From Gracilimonas sp040117685 (GTDB lineage: Bacteria > Bacteroidota > Rhodothermia > Balneolales > Balneolaceae): DNA of 64,000 nt. The position numbers and the translations under genes were made by a program. The notes beneath the pieces are model-generated. The model was not told the origin of the DNA and ran no database searches. It worked only from the letters and a program-made list of their open reading frames with translations. Positions within the stretch are counted from its first letter, which is position 1, and every line of letters starts with the position of its first letter. Where the stretch lies: the NCBI RefSeq assembly GCF_040117685.2, contig NZ_JBEDYP020000002.1, positions 186,001 through 250,000 of the forward strand, in the 5' to 3' direction. Below, piece by piece: positions 1 through 7,632 of the stretch.

Positions 1-147
1 GGCACTGGCTCCCCTGTGGCCAATCACTACAAAATTATCTTCGGAGCCGGAATATAGTTTTACGGGTAGGTTCACTGATGCTGGCTGTGAATTAACATTT
101 ATACTTGCCAGCAATAATAAGGGGATTAGGTAAAAAAGAAATCTCAA
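1..147 (-). CDS. Secreted glycerophosphodiester phosphodiesterase, 5' end only
   Basis: This gene is cut by the left window edge, and only about 49 N-terminal codons are present. Read on the minus strand, the frame ends at the edge with V-V-I-G-H-R-G-A-S-A, which is the N-terminal signature of the GDPD family (the HRG motif holds catalytic His and Arg). These enzymes hydrolyse glycerophosphodiesters to glycerol-3-phosphate and an alcohol. Before it comes a short hydrophobic stretch (LRFLFYLIPLLLLAS, then a polar NSQ) typical of a signal peptide, so the enzyme is probably periplasmic or secreted. No ATG exists in this frame before the in-frame stop near 225. A TTG at 147 places the signal peptide right at the N-terminus, so I chose it. 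The family call rests on one strong motif; the start is an inference. Confidence 0.72.
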   Translation of the reverse strand, partial: MRFLFYLIPLLLLASINVNSQPASVNLPVKLYSGSEDNFVVIGHRGASA

Positions 148-233
148 ATTGACAGAAGATTTTTGAAATGCGCAGATTACCCCATAATAACAAGGCAGGT
201 TGTTATTGATATAAAAAAACTGCTAACAATGAA

Positions 234-584
234 TTAATTTTGTGAGCTTATCACTCGCTTGATGGCTTTGTGTAAAAGGGAATCGAATGCGCCTGAGTGA
301 GTAATAATACTATACATGAAATATAATCCTACCATTGTGGTAATACTTCCAAACACGGTCATGATGGTAGCCAGCCAAAACGGCTGAATGCTATTTATCA
401 ATGAAAGCGCTACCACAGACGTGCCTAAAAAAATCTGAGTTATGGCCGACACAAAATGCAGTCCATTTATGGAGTGCACACGATCCATGAAATCAGAGAT
501 GCCTGTAGCCTTACGGTTGGTTATATTGAGTTGCTCTAAACCATCGCTAACTAATGGGTTTTTATGTTTCTCTTCTTCAAACAT
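234..584 (-). CDS. Small membrane protein of unknown function
   Basis: A 116-residue protein that I do not recognise. The first 50 residues are polar and charged. Two hydrophobic segments follow (about residues 44-63 and 68-93), which should span the membrane as a hairpin, and then a short basic C-terminal tail. There is no signal peptide. The start ATG is preceded by AAAGGAC, a ribosome-binding-like sequence but unusually close to the ATG. The gene runs divergently from rlmB with 76 bp between the two starts, and lies downstream of nothing obvious on its own strand. The codon pattern and the clear membrane topology favour a real gene. No function can be assigned. Confidence 0.6.
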   Translation of the reverse strand: MFEEEKHKNPLVSDGLEQLNITNRKATGISDFMDRVHSINGLHFVSAITQIFLGTSVVALSLINSIQPFWLATIMTVFGSITTMVGLYFMYSIITHSGAFDSLLHKAIKRVISSQN

Positions 585-660
585 GTCCTTTATTTTTTAG
601 CTAACCTGTCTTCTGACACTCATTTATTATAATGAAACTAAAACGACTTTAAAATTTTTT

Positions 661-1416
661 ATGAGCAAATCTGAAAACTTTTTCATCTATGGACGCAATC
701 CGGTAGAGGAAGCGCTCCAAAATCAACCTGCCGAAATTGACAAAATTTACGTCAAGAATAATATCAAGCCTTCTTCTTATCAAAATATTTCTGAGCTTGC
801 AGATACCAACGATGTCCCTTTGGTTAAGGTTCCCGGCCCAAAAATTTTCAGCCTGGTTGGCAAGGTCAACGACCAGGGATTTGTCGCTCAAATGAGTACA
901 GTGTCTTACACGCCCTTTTTTGATTGGGTGGAGACATTAATTATGTCAAAAAATCCGGCCGTGCTGCTTTTACATGGCATTGAAGACCCGCATAACTTCG
1001 GAGCCATCTTACGTTCCGCCGCCGCCGCAGGTATGGATGCCGTTATCATCCCGATGCAAAATCAGGCTCCCGTTAATTCCACAGTATTTAAAACTTCAGC
1101 AGGTACTGCGGGCAGAATACCTGTCATCCGTATTCATGACATCAACCAGGGGATTAAAGACCTCACAGCTACCGGCTTTTCCATTGTTGGTCTGGATGGC
1201 TCTGGTAAGAAATCGCTATGGGAAGCTGACCTGAATAAACCCGTGGCCTTTTTAGTGGGAAGCGAAGGTGAAGGAATTCACCCCGAAAACTTAAAGCGAT
1301 GCAATGAGGTGATACACATTCCTATGCAACATAATGTAGAATCTCTGAATGCTTCAGTGAGTGCTGCCTTAGTCAGCTATGAGTGGATGCGCCAAAATCC
1401 TGCAACCGATTCATAA
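661..1416 (+). CDS. rlmB: SpoU-family 23S rRNA (guanosine-2'-O-)-methyltransferase RlmB
   Basis: A 251-residue TrmH/SpoU-class (SPOUT) methyltransferase that transfers a methyl group from S-adenosylmethionine to a ribose 2'-OH. RlmB acts on G2251 (E. coli numbering) of 23S rRNA. The N-terminal substrate-binding domain (residues 8-80) opens with the typical IYGRNPVEEAL. All three SpoU motifs are present: motif 1 with N112 and R118, motif 2 GSEGEGI at 200-206, and motif 3 ESLNASVS at 227-234, which form the trefoil-knot cofactor site. Length and N-terminal domain fit RlmB better than TrmH or TrmL. It converges with the muramidase gene with only two bases between the stop codons and no terminator hairpin between them. 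A different SpoU target (another rRNA or tRNA position) cannot be excluded. Confidence 0.9.
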   Translation: MSKSENFFIYGRNPVEEALQNQPAEIDKIYVKNNIKPSSYQNISELADTNDVPLVKVPGPKIFSLVGKVNDQGFVAQMSTVSYTPFFDWVETLIMSKNPAVLLLHGIEDPHNFGAILRSAAAAGMDAVIIPMQNQAPVNSTVFKTSAGTAGRIPVIRIHDINQGIKDLTATGFSIVGLDGSGKKSLWEADLNKPVAFLVGSEGEGIHPENLKRCNEVIHIPMQHNVESLNASVSAALVSYEWMRQNPATDS

Positions 1417-1418
1417 CA

Positions 1419-2639
1419 TCAGTATAGAAGGTATGGGGTGCGTTGCTCTTTGAATGCTTTAACATCAGCTTGCCACGAAGGAATTTCTTCGTTGTTTTCC
1501 ATGATTGATTTCAGGTTGATACCATAAAGTTTATTAGCAAAGGCCTTCATCTCAAAGTTAGGGGTATGAGCCCGGGCATACTTCAGCAAGTCCAGTCCTA
1601 ACCGTACCGGGTCCGTATCTTCATAATCTCCCTGAAGGGAAACCCGAATTCCGGTGCACTCCTGCCCTTCATGCTTTGGATGTATTGCTTTACCCAGAAT
1701 GGATCGGGGGGTGAAAGTAATGGAATCCAATACTACAGAGTGCTTCAACTCCAGTTCTCTAAGTTCTTCCTTACTGATCTCAAAATCAGGAGCTCCGATA
1801 GTCAGAAAAGGATTTTCTGTTCCCCTTCCTTCAGAAAGATTTGTTCCTTCAAAAATTACCGTGCCGGGGTAAAAAAATGCATGTTCAATTGCAGGCAGGT
1901 TTGGAGAAGGGGCCATCCACTGCAACCCTGTATCGGGCCAGCGCATATCGCGCTCCCAGCCTGATGTTTTTATCACTTTGTAGTTCGGCTTGGCAGGCAA
2001 ATCCAGCCACTGCTCTCCCACAGCCATCCGAGCTATCTCCCCCATCGTCATCCCATAGGCGATAGGTACCGGGTATGAACCTACAAATGATTTGTACTCA
2101 TCTCTGAGAATCCATCCGGCCACATATTTTCCTCCCAGCGGATTGGGTCGATCCAGAATCCACAATTCTTTATCATTCTCTGCTATCGCCTCCATCACCA
2201 GTCCCATAGTAGAGTTGTAGGTGTAGAACCGGACACCCATATCAGGTAAATCAAAAAGTAGTAAATCAACCTCATCAAGCATCTCAGCCGTTGGTTTTTT
2301 GGCAGAGCCATACAGTGAAAACACAGGCAACCCGGTTTCTTCATCTACTCCATCGGTTATTTGCTCACCCGCACCAGCTTCTCCGCGAAAACCATGTTCG
2401 GCAGCAAACAAAGCGGTGACATTTACCCCAAGGCTCAACAGGGTATCCACCATATGGACGCCCTCAACCCGTGAAGTAGGATTCATCACCAACCCTACTC
2501 GTTTTCCTTCTAACTCAGCCAAGTGTTGATCCAGTAACACTTCGGCACCGGTTTTTACGATATTGACTTTCTGTGGCTCTTTGGAAGAGCAACCCGCTAA
2601 AATCAGGGTTAGTAAAAACGAAATGAGTATACTTTTCAT
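1419..2639 (-). CDS. NamZ-type exo-beta-N-acetylmuramidase (DUF1343, GH171) lipoprotein
   Basis: A 406-residue DUF1343 protein. The N-terminus MKSILISFLLTLILAGC carries a lipobox (L-A-G-C17), so the mature protein should be a lipoprotein in the periplasm or outer membrane. Family hallmarks are visible: GLVMNPTSRV near residue 49, AAEHGFRGE near 80, LPVFSLYG near 104, LLFDLPDMGVRFYTY near 126 and DRPNPLGG near 163. Members of this family (B. subtilis YbbC/NamZ, Tannerella NamZ) remove terminal MurNAc from the non-reducing end of peptidoglycan fragments. The role is therefore cell-wall turnover and muropeptide salvage. A terminator for the upstream ndk gene lies in the 77-bp gap, so this gene probably has its own promoter within or near that gap. 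The function is known from the family, not shown here. Confidence 0.85.
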   Translation of the reverse strand: MKSILISFLLTLILAGCSSKEPQKVNIVKTGAEVLLDQHLAELEGKRVGLVMNPTSRVEGVHMVDTLLSLGVNVTALFAAEHGFRGEAGAGEQITDGVDEETGLPVFSLYGSAKKPTAEMLDEVDLLLFDLPDMGVRFYTYNSTMGLVMEAIAENDKELWILDRPNPLGGKYVAGWILRDEYKSFVGSYPVPIAYGMTMGEIARMAVGEQWLDLPAKPNYKVIKTSGWERDMRWPDTGLQWMAPSPNLPAIEHAFFYPGTVIFEGTNLSEGRGTENPFLTIGAPDFEISKEELRELELKHSVVLDSITFTPRSILGKAIHPKHEGQECTGIRVSLQGDYEDTDPVRLGLDLLKYARAHTPNFEMKAFANKLYGINLKSIMENNEEIPSWQADVKAFKEQRTPYLLY

Positions 2640-2660
2640 GGAAAGATTTATTTAGAAATG

Positions 2661-2690
2661 AAAAAGCCCCGCAGTAAACCTGAGGGGCTT
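2661..2690 (-). terminator. Rho-independent terminator downstream of ndk
   Basis: On the minus strand AAGCCCC pairs with GGGGCTT, the stem is extended by CAG/CTG across a mismatch, and it is followed directly by TTTTT. It lies 27 bp past the ndk stop and 22 bp before the next minus-strand start, so it separates ndk from the muramidase gene. Confidence 0.8.
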
Positions 2691-2716
2691 GAATGTAGTA
2701 TGATTGCAGGAATTAA

Positions 2717-3148
2717 TTAAGCCTGATTTGCTACCACTTCAGATTCAGCAAAGAAATATGCTGCTTCAATTTTTCCGTTTTCTACAGAGTCGGAACCATG
2801 AATGATGTTTTCTCCAACGCTGTCGGCAAAATCGGCACGGATGGTACCTTCATCAGCTTCAGCAGGATTGGTAGCACCAATCAATTCGCGGAAGTCAGCA
2901 ATTGCGTTATCTTTTTCGAGGATCATGGGCACACAAGCTCCGCTGCTCATGAATTCGCAAAGCTCATCATAAAAAGGTCGCTCTTTGTGAACGGCGTAAA
3001 AACCGCCGGCTGTGTCTTTGGTTAGCCGTGTCATTTTCATCGCCAGGATAGAAAAGCCGGCCTCTTGAATTCGTTTTGTTACTTCTCCGATCAGTCCTTT
3101 TCGTACGCAATCGGGTTTCAGAATAGTCAGTGTTCGTTCTTTAGCCAT
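2717..3148 (-). CDS. ndk: Nucleoside diphosphate kinase
   Basis: A 143-residue NDK, the normal size. It transfers the gamma-phosphate from ATP to NDPs through a phosphohistidine. The signature NIIHGSDS is present with catalytic His at H117. The conserved K11 in ILKPDCV and the nucleotide-binding helix RPFYDEL are also visible. The C-terminus has a slightly acidic extension (AESEVVANQA) after the usual YFF(A)E end. A cytoplasmic housekeeping enzyme that balances nucleotide pools. It is followed by a clear hairpin terminator and is divergent from the cyclase gene at 3274, sharing a 125-bp intergenic region that must hold both promoters. Confidence 0.97.
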   Translation of the reverse strand: MAKERTLTILKPDCVRKGLIGEVTKRIQEAGFSILAMKMTRLTKDTAGGFYAVHKERPFYDELCEFMSSGACVPMILEKDNAIADFRELIGATNPAEADEGTIRADFADSVGENIIHGSDSVENGKIEAAYFFAESEVVANQA

Positions 3149-3273
3149 TATTATTGTCTATTAAAATTTTGTAACATTCTACTTAACAGAAACTCTATTT
3201 AGTAACGATAAAGATACGGGTTCATTCATCAAGTGTCGAACCTTTATATTAATAGAGTTATTCGGTTAGTTAA

Positions 3274-5121
3274 ATGAAAGAAGGACAACAGCAATTTTAT
3301 CACTGGCAATTCAGCCTGTCGGCGTCACCGGCAAAGCTATGGCCTTACGTTTCGGATACCAACCGGATATTCCGAATATTAGGTGCTACCCCCGTCAGTG
3401 AAACCTCTCTTTCCCGAAGCACCCCCAAAGGGTCGTTAGAACTCAGCCACAACAAGCTGAAATCGTATGTAAGCTGGCGCCAAACCCCTTACATCTGGGA
3501 GTATCCTTACCGTTTTGGAGTAAGCCGACACTACAAGCTCGGAATTCTAAAGGAGCTTAAGTTTGCTACAGAATTTGTCTCTTTGGATGATGAAACCAGG
3601 GTAAACATCAAGGTATGGGTTCAGCCCAGCAATGCCCTTTTTTCATTCCTCATAAAAGCTTATGTCGAATATTTCATTAAGCGAAGGCTGGCTAAATACC
3701 TGCAGCAAGTGGATGAAAGTATTTCCAAAAACCTGAGACCCTACGAAAATTCTAAACCTAAGAAGCTGGTCCGGGGTGCAGAACGAAAGATAAAGCAGAT
3801 AAAAACCCGGCTGATTGAGAACAGCAAAAGAAAACGGATCGTTAACAAGTTGTTTGATTTAATTCTGCTGGCAGATGATGAAGAGCTGGAACGCATTCAT
3901 CCCTATTCCCTTGCCGAATATTGGGGAGAGAAAAAATACTCCGTGCTGAATGTATTTCTCCACGCCGCCAAACTCGACTTGTTGGATTTCAGCTGGGATG
4001 TTTGCTGCCCACAGTGTAAATCCCCAAAGCATACTTTCCGCAAAATGCGGGAAGCACGAGTTCACCTGTATTGTAATGATTGTGAAGCCGACTACATGAT
4101 GGACTTTAACCGGAACACCCACCTGGTGTTTACTCCCCATCCTCTGATCCGTAAAATCACCGATAAAAAGTATTCATTAGGCGGACCCCAGTCCAAACCG
4201 CACCGCGTAACCCAACAAACGTTGGGTATCGGAGATGCCAAATATCCCCAAATACAATTGGAAGAAGGCACCTACCTTTTCCGAACACACAACCATGAGG
4301 GGCACATCATAATGCATGTGCGGGAAGAAGGGCCTGATAACATCACCGTATTTATTACCGATGATGAACTGGACGGACAGGAAATCACCATTTCTACCAA
4401 TCCCAACCTGATTATCAGTAATCGTTCTTCTCAGAAAGCTGTCTGTTTTATTGACAAGCTGAATTGGAAAGAAGAAGCCATTTACGCCAGCGAGGTAAGT
4501 TCTTCGCATGATTTCAGGGAATTATTCTCCCGCGAAACCCTGAAAGAAACGAGCAAGGTGAAGGCTTCGGAAGTAACCATGTTGTTCACCGACCTGATGA
4601 ACTCCACCGAACTCTACGTTCAGGAAGGTGATGAATCAGCTATTGGTCGCGTGATGGGGCATTTTAAAATTATACAACAAATTGTAGCCGAGGAACGGGG
4701 CGGTATTGTGAAAACGATCGGGGATTCGGTGATGGCCGTTTTCTGGGAGCCGGTTTCTGCCCTGAAAGCCGTACAGCGTATTCAGCAGATTTTTACTACT
4801 TCTACCTCTATGGGAGATGCCTTTAAAATTAAAGCCGGCGTCCACTTCGGGGACTGCACCGCCGTAAACCTGAACGGACGCATCGACTATTTTGGCACCA
4901 CGGTAAACATTGCCTCCCGCCTGGTCGATATTGCCTCTGAAAAAGAGATCATGGTTTCGGAAGCGGTCTTCAATCACCCGGATGTGCAACTGTATCTCGA
5001 CAAACACTCCGACACCTTTTTCGTGAAGGAAAGCATGAAAGAGCTGAAAGGTTTCGACGACGAAGAATTTAAGGTGAAGCAAATCCGCCTGGAGCGCCCT
5101 CCAATGCGACTGGTTGTTTAA
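3274..5121 (+). CDS. Class III adenylate/guanylate cyclase with SRPBCC and DUF5939-like modules
   Basis: A 615-residue soluble multidomain protein. Residues 1-140 look like an SRPBCC/polyketide-cyclase-like lipid or ligand cavity domain. Residues 190-420 resemble DUF5939, the module often found ahead of bacterial cyclases. It includes a zinc-ribbon-like pair, CPQC at 245-248 and CNDC at 267-270. Residues 430-605 form the class III catalytic domain: VTMLFTDLMNST with metal-binding D440 and KTIGDSVMAVF with the second metal Asp, D484. It should make cAMP or cGMP from ATP or GTP; base preference cannot be read safely. No membrane segment is seen. It stands alone, divergent from ndk and followed by a long repeat-bearing gap. 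I infer a ligand- or metal-sensing cytoplasmic cyclase. Confidence 0.85.
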   Translation: MKEGQQQFYHWQFSLSASPAKLWPYVSDTNRIFRILGATPVSETSLSRSTPKGSLELSHNKLKSYVSWRQTPYIWEYPYRFGVSRHYKLGILKELKFATEFVSLDDETRVNIKVWVQPSNALFSFLIKAYVEYFIKRRLAKYLQQVDESISKNLRPYENSKPKKLVRGAERKIKQIKTRLIENSKRKRIVNKLFDLILLADDEELERIHPYSLAEYWGEKKYSVLNVFLHAAKLDLLDFSWDVCCPQCKSPKHTFRKMREARVHLYCNDCEADYMMDFNRNTHLVFTPHPLIRKITDKKYSLGGPQSKPHRVTQQTLGIGDAKYPQIQLEEGTYLFRTHNHEGHIIMHVREEGPDNITVFITDDELDGQEITISTNPNLIISNRSSQKAVCFIDKLNWKEEAIYASEVSSSHDFRELFSRETLKETSKVKASEVTMLFTDLMNSTELYVQEGDESAIGRVMGHFKIIQQIVAEERGGIVKTIGDSVMAVFWEPVSALKAVQRIQQIFTTSTSMGDAFKIKAGVHFGDCTAVNLNGRIDYFGTTVNIASRLVDIASEKEIMVSEAVFNHPDVQLYLDKHSDTFFVKESMKELKGFDDEEFKVKQIRLERPPMRLVV

Positions 5122-5556
5122 GTAGCACTCATTTTCTTCTACCTTCCCTATATCTTAAGATTAACCATTTACTCAGGTCATCCCAGCGCAGGCAGGGATC
5201 TCATTCTTATATGATAATAAACTGTTGAAGCCTACAAGAATATTTAGATTCCTGCCTTCGCCGCGGAATGACATCGACTCATAAAATTTTTCCCTTATAC
5301 CACTACCGACCTCCTCTAAATCTCCTCCTTCTTCAGGGGAAACTTCTATAGCTGTAAAAGTATCCTAAACAATATCAGCATTATTATTAATCAACGAGTC
5401 TTTCTCCTTGCGAAGGAGAAAACAAAAGAGGTCGGCAACCGATTTATAAACAACTCATCTTTGGAATTACTCTTTACTCCCTGAAAAACAGTTGTTTGAT
5501 AGATTACAATAAAGTAGCTTTGTTCTTATAATTTTATCCTAGGCTGGAGAATAACC
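5122..5556. other. Gene-free stretch with two inverted-repeat units
   Basis: This 435-bp gap has no convincing ORF. It holds a long imperfect inverted repeat (5177-5272), then a second unit bounded by CCGACCTC (5306-5313) and GAGGTCGG (5428-5435). The second unit encloses a perfect hairpin of TTCTCCTT and AAGGAGAA around GC (5402-5420). These look like miniature dispersed elements rather than regulatory DNA. Confidence 0.55.
5177..5272. repeat. REP/MITE-like imperfect inverted repeat
   Basis: The left arm (5177-5201, beginning GTCATCCC and ending AGGGATCT) matches the reverse complement of the right arm (5246-5272, beginning AGATTCCTGCC and ending GGAATGAC) with few mismatches. The arms are about 25 bp long, with 44 bp of A+T-rich spacer. 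This type, with GTCATYCC ends, is a common non-coding dispersed repeat in many bacterial genomes. Confidence 0.6.
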
Positions 5557-5799
5557 GTGCAATTATTTGAGAATCCAAGAAAAGCGAGTCTCTACTCCAA
5601 AGCATCTTGGGTAGTTGTCATCATTCTATTAATTCTTATAAACTACTCAATGTTCGTTGGTGAAATTGATCTCACTTTTAACGGAAAAAAAGTTGAACCG
5701 AGCTTCTCAGTGGCACTAGTTATTAACTTGTTATTTTTGGTCATGGGTTTTGCGAACATGGTTATAATTCACATTGTTTATGGACCTAAAGAAAGTTAA
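5557..5799 (+). CDS. Small two-helix membrane protein, unknown
   Basis: An 80-residue protein that I do not recognise. Two hydrophobic helices (about residues 17-36 and 49-73) are separated by a short polar loop with NGKKVEP. The start is GTG. It is supported by GGAG (5545-5548) about eight bases upstream, one of the better ribosome-binding sites in the window. Base composition is more A+T-rich than the flanking housekeeping genes. The gene is the first of three small orphan genes in a row, each followed within about 30 bp by a sequence ending in GGACTC or GGACAC. This suggests recent acquisition, possibly as cassettes. Confidence 0.5.
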   Translation: MQLFENPRKASLYSKASWVVVIILLILINYSMFVGEIDLTFNGKKVEPSFSVALVINLLFLVMGFANMVIIHIVYGPKES

Positions 5800-5808
5800 A
5801 ACTGCAAG

Positions 5809-5833
5809 CTTAACAAGGCGTGTTAAGCGGACT
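5809..5833 (+). other. attC-like palindromic element after the small membrane gene
   Basis: Ten bases past the stop codon lies GCTTAAC, then AAGGCGT, then GTTAAGC, followed by GGACTC. The two 7-mers fit the integron consensus RYYYAAC and GTTRRRY and are exact reverse complements. In a true attC they would lie 50-140 bp apart, not 7 bp. It could therefore be a degenerate recombination site or simply a hairpin. Confidence 0.25.
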
Positions 5834-5880
5834 CTTTTAGGGTTCGGGTCTTTATGGTTCTAAGCTTAATTAAACTAGAT

Positions 5881-6387
5881 ATGAAACAATTATTAATACT
5901 TGTTGCTCTTTTCCTTATTTCCAATTCACTGTTTGCTCAAGAAAGCTCAATCAATACTTTTAGATCTGACGAGTGTAAATTTTCAGCTCAATTTCCAGAA
6001 GAACCAATTATCAGAAAAGATTCAGTTCAGGCTCAAGGAAATTTATTAAAGATCACAGAGTACATAGCTTTTTCAGAATCTGGAGTAAATTATTCTGTTA
6101 CTTGTAATGATTTTCCGATGGGCAAAATGTTGAATTCGAAAAGTGCAATTCTAAATACTCTGAATAATGGTGTAACTCCTAGAATTGGTGGAGAAATTCA
6201 ACAAATAGAAGAATTTGAGATAAGTGATTATCATGGTATTTCTTATATAGAAGAATCAACTCAATTTACAGTTTATCATCAAATTCTACTTTTTGACCAA
6301 AAACTGCTTCAAATATATGTATCAGGAATGAATCACGATGCAAGAGAAGAGGCAGAAGAATTTTATAAATCATTTGAAATCAACTAG
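5881..6387 (+). CDS. Small secreted protein, unknown
   Basis: A 168-residue protein starting at ATG 5881. An in-frame ATG at 5854 would add nine residues, but the one at 5881 puts a textbook signal peptide (MKQLLILVALFLISNSLFAQ, cleavage after FAQ) at the N-terminus, so I prefer it. The mature part begins with a Ser/Thr-rich stretch and a Cys (DECKFSAQFPEEP). It then alternates short strands, and resembles secreted proteins that start 'F.S..C.F...FP..P' and are common in Bacteroidota. No catalytic motif is seen. The gene is A+T-rich compared with its neighbours and sits in the small-gene patch. Function unknown. Confidence 0.55.
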   Translation: MKQLLILVALFLISNSLFAQESSINTFRSDECKFSAQFPEEPIIRKDSVQAQGNLLKITEYIAFSESGVNYSVTCNDFPMGKMLNSKSAILNTLNNGVTPRIGGEIQQIEEFEISDYHGISYIEESTQFTVYHQILLFDQKLLQIYVSGMNHDAREEAEEFYKSFEIN

Positions 6388-6480
6388 CAGCATATTCATC
6401 GTTTCAAGTGGACTCAAACACAGTCAGGTCGTTAATTTTAACCCCAGGCCCTTCGCTATTCTACATTTAAACAGAGAGAT

Positions 6481-6912
6481 ATGAAAAATTTAATAATATT
6501 ATTCACTGTTTTTACTGTTTTCATTAGCTGTCAACCGAATGTTGAACCATGTAAAGACACATATAAAGAGCCAATATTTTCAGTAACAGGAGCAACATCT
6601 ACTGGTACAACAGATAGTTTATATTTTGTCAAAATTTCTAATGTGAAAATTGACAGTCTAAAAATAGATCCAATTTCTCTTACTGAGGAAATTTCAAATA
6701 ACATAGTTGTCAAAGACTCAATAATGGAATGTACTATTCCTTGTGGTTTTGGTACAAAGAAAGGGTTATACGAATTTACATTTTCTGCAGAGGGTCACTT
6801 TGACTTGACTATAACTGCACCTGTTGATTATAGAAAAGGAGATGAAAACTGTCCTTCGAGAAATTCAAATGGTGAGAGCTATGTTTTAGCTATGTATTCT
6901 AAAGAAACGTAG
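6481..6912 (+). CDS. Small lipoprotein, unknown
   Basis: A 143-residue protein. The N-terminus MKNLIILFTVFTVFISC ends in a lipobox-like F-I-S-C17, so it is probably a lipoprotein. The mature part carries Cys at about positions 24, 80, 84 and 121 and mostly beta-type sequence with a Ser/Thr-rich first third. It is strongly A+T-rich. No family is recognised. It is the last of three small orphan genes between the cyclase and mgsA. About 25 bases after its stop there is a TTTAAATAGGACAC sequence resembling the GGAC-ending motifs after the two preceding genes. Confidence 0.5.
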   Translation: MKNLIILFTVFTVFISCQPNVEPCKDTYKEPIFSVTGATSTGTTDSLYFVKISNVKIDSLKIDPISLTEEISNNIVVKDSIMECTIPCGFGTKKGLYEFTFSAEGHFDLTITAPVDYRKGDENCPSRNSNGESYVLAMYSKET

Positions 6913-7140
6913 TATAGCAGGGCACTTTAAATAGGACACATACGAAGTACGCTAGACCAATTTGTAAGAATTTAATTTTGCTCTTTCAACCAACTCATAC
7001 CCCCTCCGTTTTAAAATTGAATAATTAGCTCACAAATTTTATTACTAGCAGAATTCTCACCTCCCCACCCACCATTTTTATAATTGCCCATCACTTCGCA
7101 TCTTTGAGTTATACAAACTCACTCAACTCAACATCTTCTT

Positions 7141-7632
7141 ATGTCTGCAAAGCAATTACATCCGTCCATCGCGGATACCATTCAGCCCATGAAACCCAAA
7201 AAGAACATCGCGCTGATTGCTCACGATCATCGTAAAGCTGATCTACTGGACTGGGCCGAATACAACCGCGATCACCTCTCCGAACACAACTTGTTTGGTA
7301 CCGGAACCACCGGCTCACTGGTTTCAGAAAAACTGGACTTGCCGGTGTTCACCTTTAAAAGTGGTCCACTCGGCGGCGACCTACAAATCGGGACCGCTAT
7401 TGTTCAAAATGAAATTGATGTGATGATCTTTTTCTGGGATCCGCTACAGGCTCAGCCACACGATGTGGACGTGAAAGCCCTGCAGCGCATCAGCATCGTG
7501 TATAACATCCCAATGGCCTGTAACCGCTCCTCGGCCGACTTCCTGATCACTTCACCCCTAATGAAAACGAAATACGACCGATTTATCGTTGACTACAGTC
7601 AGCGTTTCAAAAAAGATTACCATGCCGAATAA
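7141..7632 (+). CDS. mgsA: Methylglyoxal synthase
   Basis: A 163-residue methylglyoxal synthase, which converts dihydroxyacetone phosphate to methylglyoxal plus phosphate and relieves sugar-phosphate stress. The catalytic Asp is D80 in SGPLGGDLQIG. H28 (in IALIAHDHRK) and H107 (in QPHDVD) match the other active-site residues, and the phosphate-binding GTGTTG lies at 53-58. Compared with the E. coli enzyme there is about ten residues of extra N-terminal sequence (MSAKQLHPSIADTIQPM). The stop codon lies inside the next gene: the YyaL-type gene starts at 7622, an 11-bp overlap, so the two are probably co-translated. Confidence 0.93.
   Translation: MSAKQLHPSIADTIQPMKPKKNIALIAHDHRKADLLDWAEYNRDHLSEHNLFGTGTTGSLVSEKLDLPVFTFKSGPLGGDLQIGTAIVQNEIDVMIFFWDPLQAQPHDVDVKALQRISIVYNIPMACNRSSADFLITSPLMKTKYDRFIVDYSQRFKKDYHAE

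Noticed and set aside
649..891. 80-codon minus-strand frame over the rlmB 5' end
   Set aside because: Overlaps the N-terminal domain of rlmB and lacks any feature of its own.
5809..5833. True integron attC site
   Set aside because: The RYYYAAC and GTTRRRY boxes are only seven bases apart and no complete right half was found; kept only as attC-like.
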